DNA of 64,000 nt from Azadirachta indica (taxonomy: Eukaryota; Streptophyta; Magnoliopsida; Sapindales; Meliaceae), in contig CM040450.1 of the NCBI GenBank assembly GCA_022749755.1, positions 6,500,913 to 6,564,912 of the forward strand, given 5' to 3'. The notes beneath the pieces are model-generated. The model saw only the letters and a list, made by a program, of their open reading frames with translations, was not told where the DNA came from and ran no database searches. The position numbers and the translations under genes were made by a program. Of the stretch, positions 62,636 to 64,000 are shown in pieces; the stretch's first letter is position 1, and the number at the start of each line of letters is the position of its first letter.

Positions 62636-64000
62636 CTCTGCTTGTAAAAAATCTATACTCTAAAAGTTATACCAATTAGACCTTAAACCCACATTCTAAA
62701 AGGTTAAAATATCTTTATCTAACTCAAAAAAGTTACGAAATTAAAATAAATATATTTAAAGAGGAACTTATTCTCACGTGGAAAAAAAAATCCCCCTAAA
62801 ACACTTGGAAAGATTTGATCTTGGGATCTCAATTCTATAACCAAGTTGAAGTCTTGGGACAAACTTTGTTATTTAATTTGGGTTTAGTTTTAAATAGTTG
62901 ATTATGGATTTGTTACTTATCCTAATTACATAGCTACTCCCCTACCATCTTCTTGAAATTTTATTCTCATATTTAAAATTTTATATTTGAATAAATTAAA
63001 ATAAATATATAGGTATAAAATTAATTAAATAAATTATCAATCATAAATTATATCTAGTAAAATTCTCTGTTTTATTAAATCTACATATTATATGTTAATG
63101 CTCAAGAAAAGTTGTCGAAGAAGAGAATATTTGAGAAAGTAGTTGTCTAGAGTTGATAAAAAAAAAAAAGAGTTATTTTTGAAAGTTAGTACGGGCGATC
63201 ATAAGAAATAATAAAATTCTTAAATATTTTTAAAGAATACATTTAAAATATTGCAAAGGTGTAAACAGCAGCACAATCTTTTTTCTTTAGTGAATTTGGG
63301 TTGGGCCATGAATTCAAGTGGGCCGGGCTCAAAATGAAAATCCCAATAAATTGAATTGCGTAGCTAAATCTGAAAAATAAAGAGAATATTTTTAAAGAAG
63401 GGGATTTATAAACCCTTACAGTTTAGCTTTAAACCAATTAATTTTAATAATTTTAAAAATATTTATTAAAGTTCCTATATATTTATTTAAAATATATTAA
63501 TAAAATAAATAACTTTATAGCACATTATATGATTATATTATTTATAATTCATTTTTAATGTGTTATAAAAATACTTATTGTTATTATTATTATTATTATT
63601 GTATTTGTTATTAATTAAGAGTTTAAAAATAATTTTTTTTATTATTAATTACTATTAAATAGGAATATAATTATTATGTTTTAAAAAAATAGATATTTTA
63701 ATGAGTATTTTAAAATTACTAGAACTAATTAATTTAATGAACCAAATTTATAAGTACTTTTTCTTACTTATTATCATAATTTCTGTAAAATTACTTGACT
63801 TTAAAAATTACTAGTAGTTTTTTATTTACAGAATAATTGAAGATTTTAGAAGGTTTTTTTTACTCACTTTCAAAAACTGGATTTTATTTTTAAAAATAAA
63901 AATAAAAATATGATTAGTTGACTTTTTTGTAAAATTAAATGTCAAAAACAAAGATAATATTTTTAAAATTTTAATAAAAATATGAAAAATAATATTTTGA
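62636..64000. other. AT-rich DNA to the window end, no gene seen
   Basis: Contains a short (TTA)n microsatellite at about 63578-63600 and a segment at 63440-63540 similar to 14620-14830 (shared core atttaaaatatattaataaaata and tagcacatta). No coding potential is visible. Confidence 0.6.

Noticed and set aside
1..64000. CRISPR arrays, operons or a bacterial-type defence system
   Set aside because: The window is eukaryotic nuclear DNA with introns; the repeats are microsatellites, tandem duplications and transposon ends.

Overview
This is a window of eudicot plant nuclear DNA. The evidence is strongly AT-rich intergenic sequence, GT-AG introns, and plant-specific families: a type-B response regulator, a PPR protein, PLATZ, an ATL-type RING-H2 protein, and plant CACTA, hAT, Copia and LINE remnants. 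The species cannot be named from the sequence alone. I see no tRNA or rRNA gene.

Layout. At 1-2882 (minus) lies a broken type-B response regulator cut by the window edge. From 2.9 to 15.5 kb the sequence is AT-rich and nearly gene-free. It holds microsatellites, a decayed CACTA transposon (10.0-12.0 kb) with transposase and Ulp1-protease pieces, and a proline-rich reading frame of doubtful status. At 15.67-17.10 kb is an intact intronless PPR gene. Its last codons overlap the start of an intron-containing acyl-CoA oxidase (ACX1-type) pseudogene at 17.09-24.62 kb, which carries an antisense LINE remnant in one intron. A decayed 2-oxoglutarate/Fe(II) dioxygenase pseudogene follows (25.3-27.2 kb), then a 5'-truncated but still open NCS1 nucleobase-transporter fragment (28.2-29.35 kb, minus).

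A 4.7-kb hAT element (31811-36502) with decayed terminal inverted repeats, a probable degraded 8-bp target duplication and a decayed transposase ends 74 bp before the start codon of a 16-exon SET-domain/Rubisco-LSMT-type methyltransferase gene (36577-45235). Downstream are a Copia RNase H scrap, an intronless RING-H2 gene (47.1-47.9 kb), a repeat-rich AT tract with foldback elements and a 1.5-kb long inverted repeat (49.5-51.25 kb), an orphan promoter-like or LTR-like segment (51.4-52.15 kb), and a four-exon PLATZ zinc-finger gene (55.1-56.2 kb, minus). From 56.2 to 64 kb I see only AT-rich repeats.

Overall theme. The genes do not form a pathway or operon. What stands out is decay: four gene copies are clearly dead or truncated. 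Three otherwise well-preserved genes (SET, RING-H2, PLATZ) each become fully consistent if exactly one base is restored. That points either to recent inactivation or to single-base deletion errors in the assembly. I found no evidence for a new biological system. The most informative spots are the PPR/ACX junction, the hAT element abutting the SET gene, and the cluster of single-base lesions.
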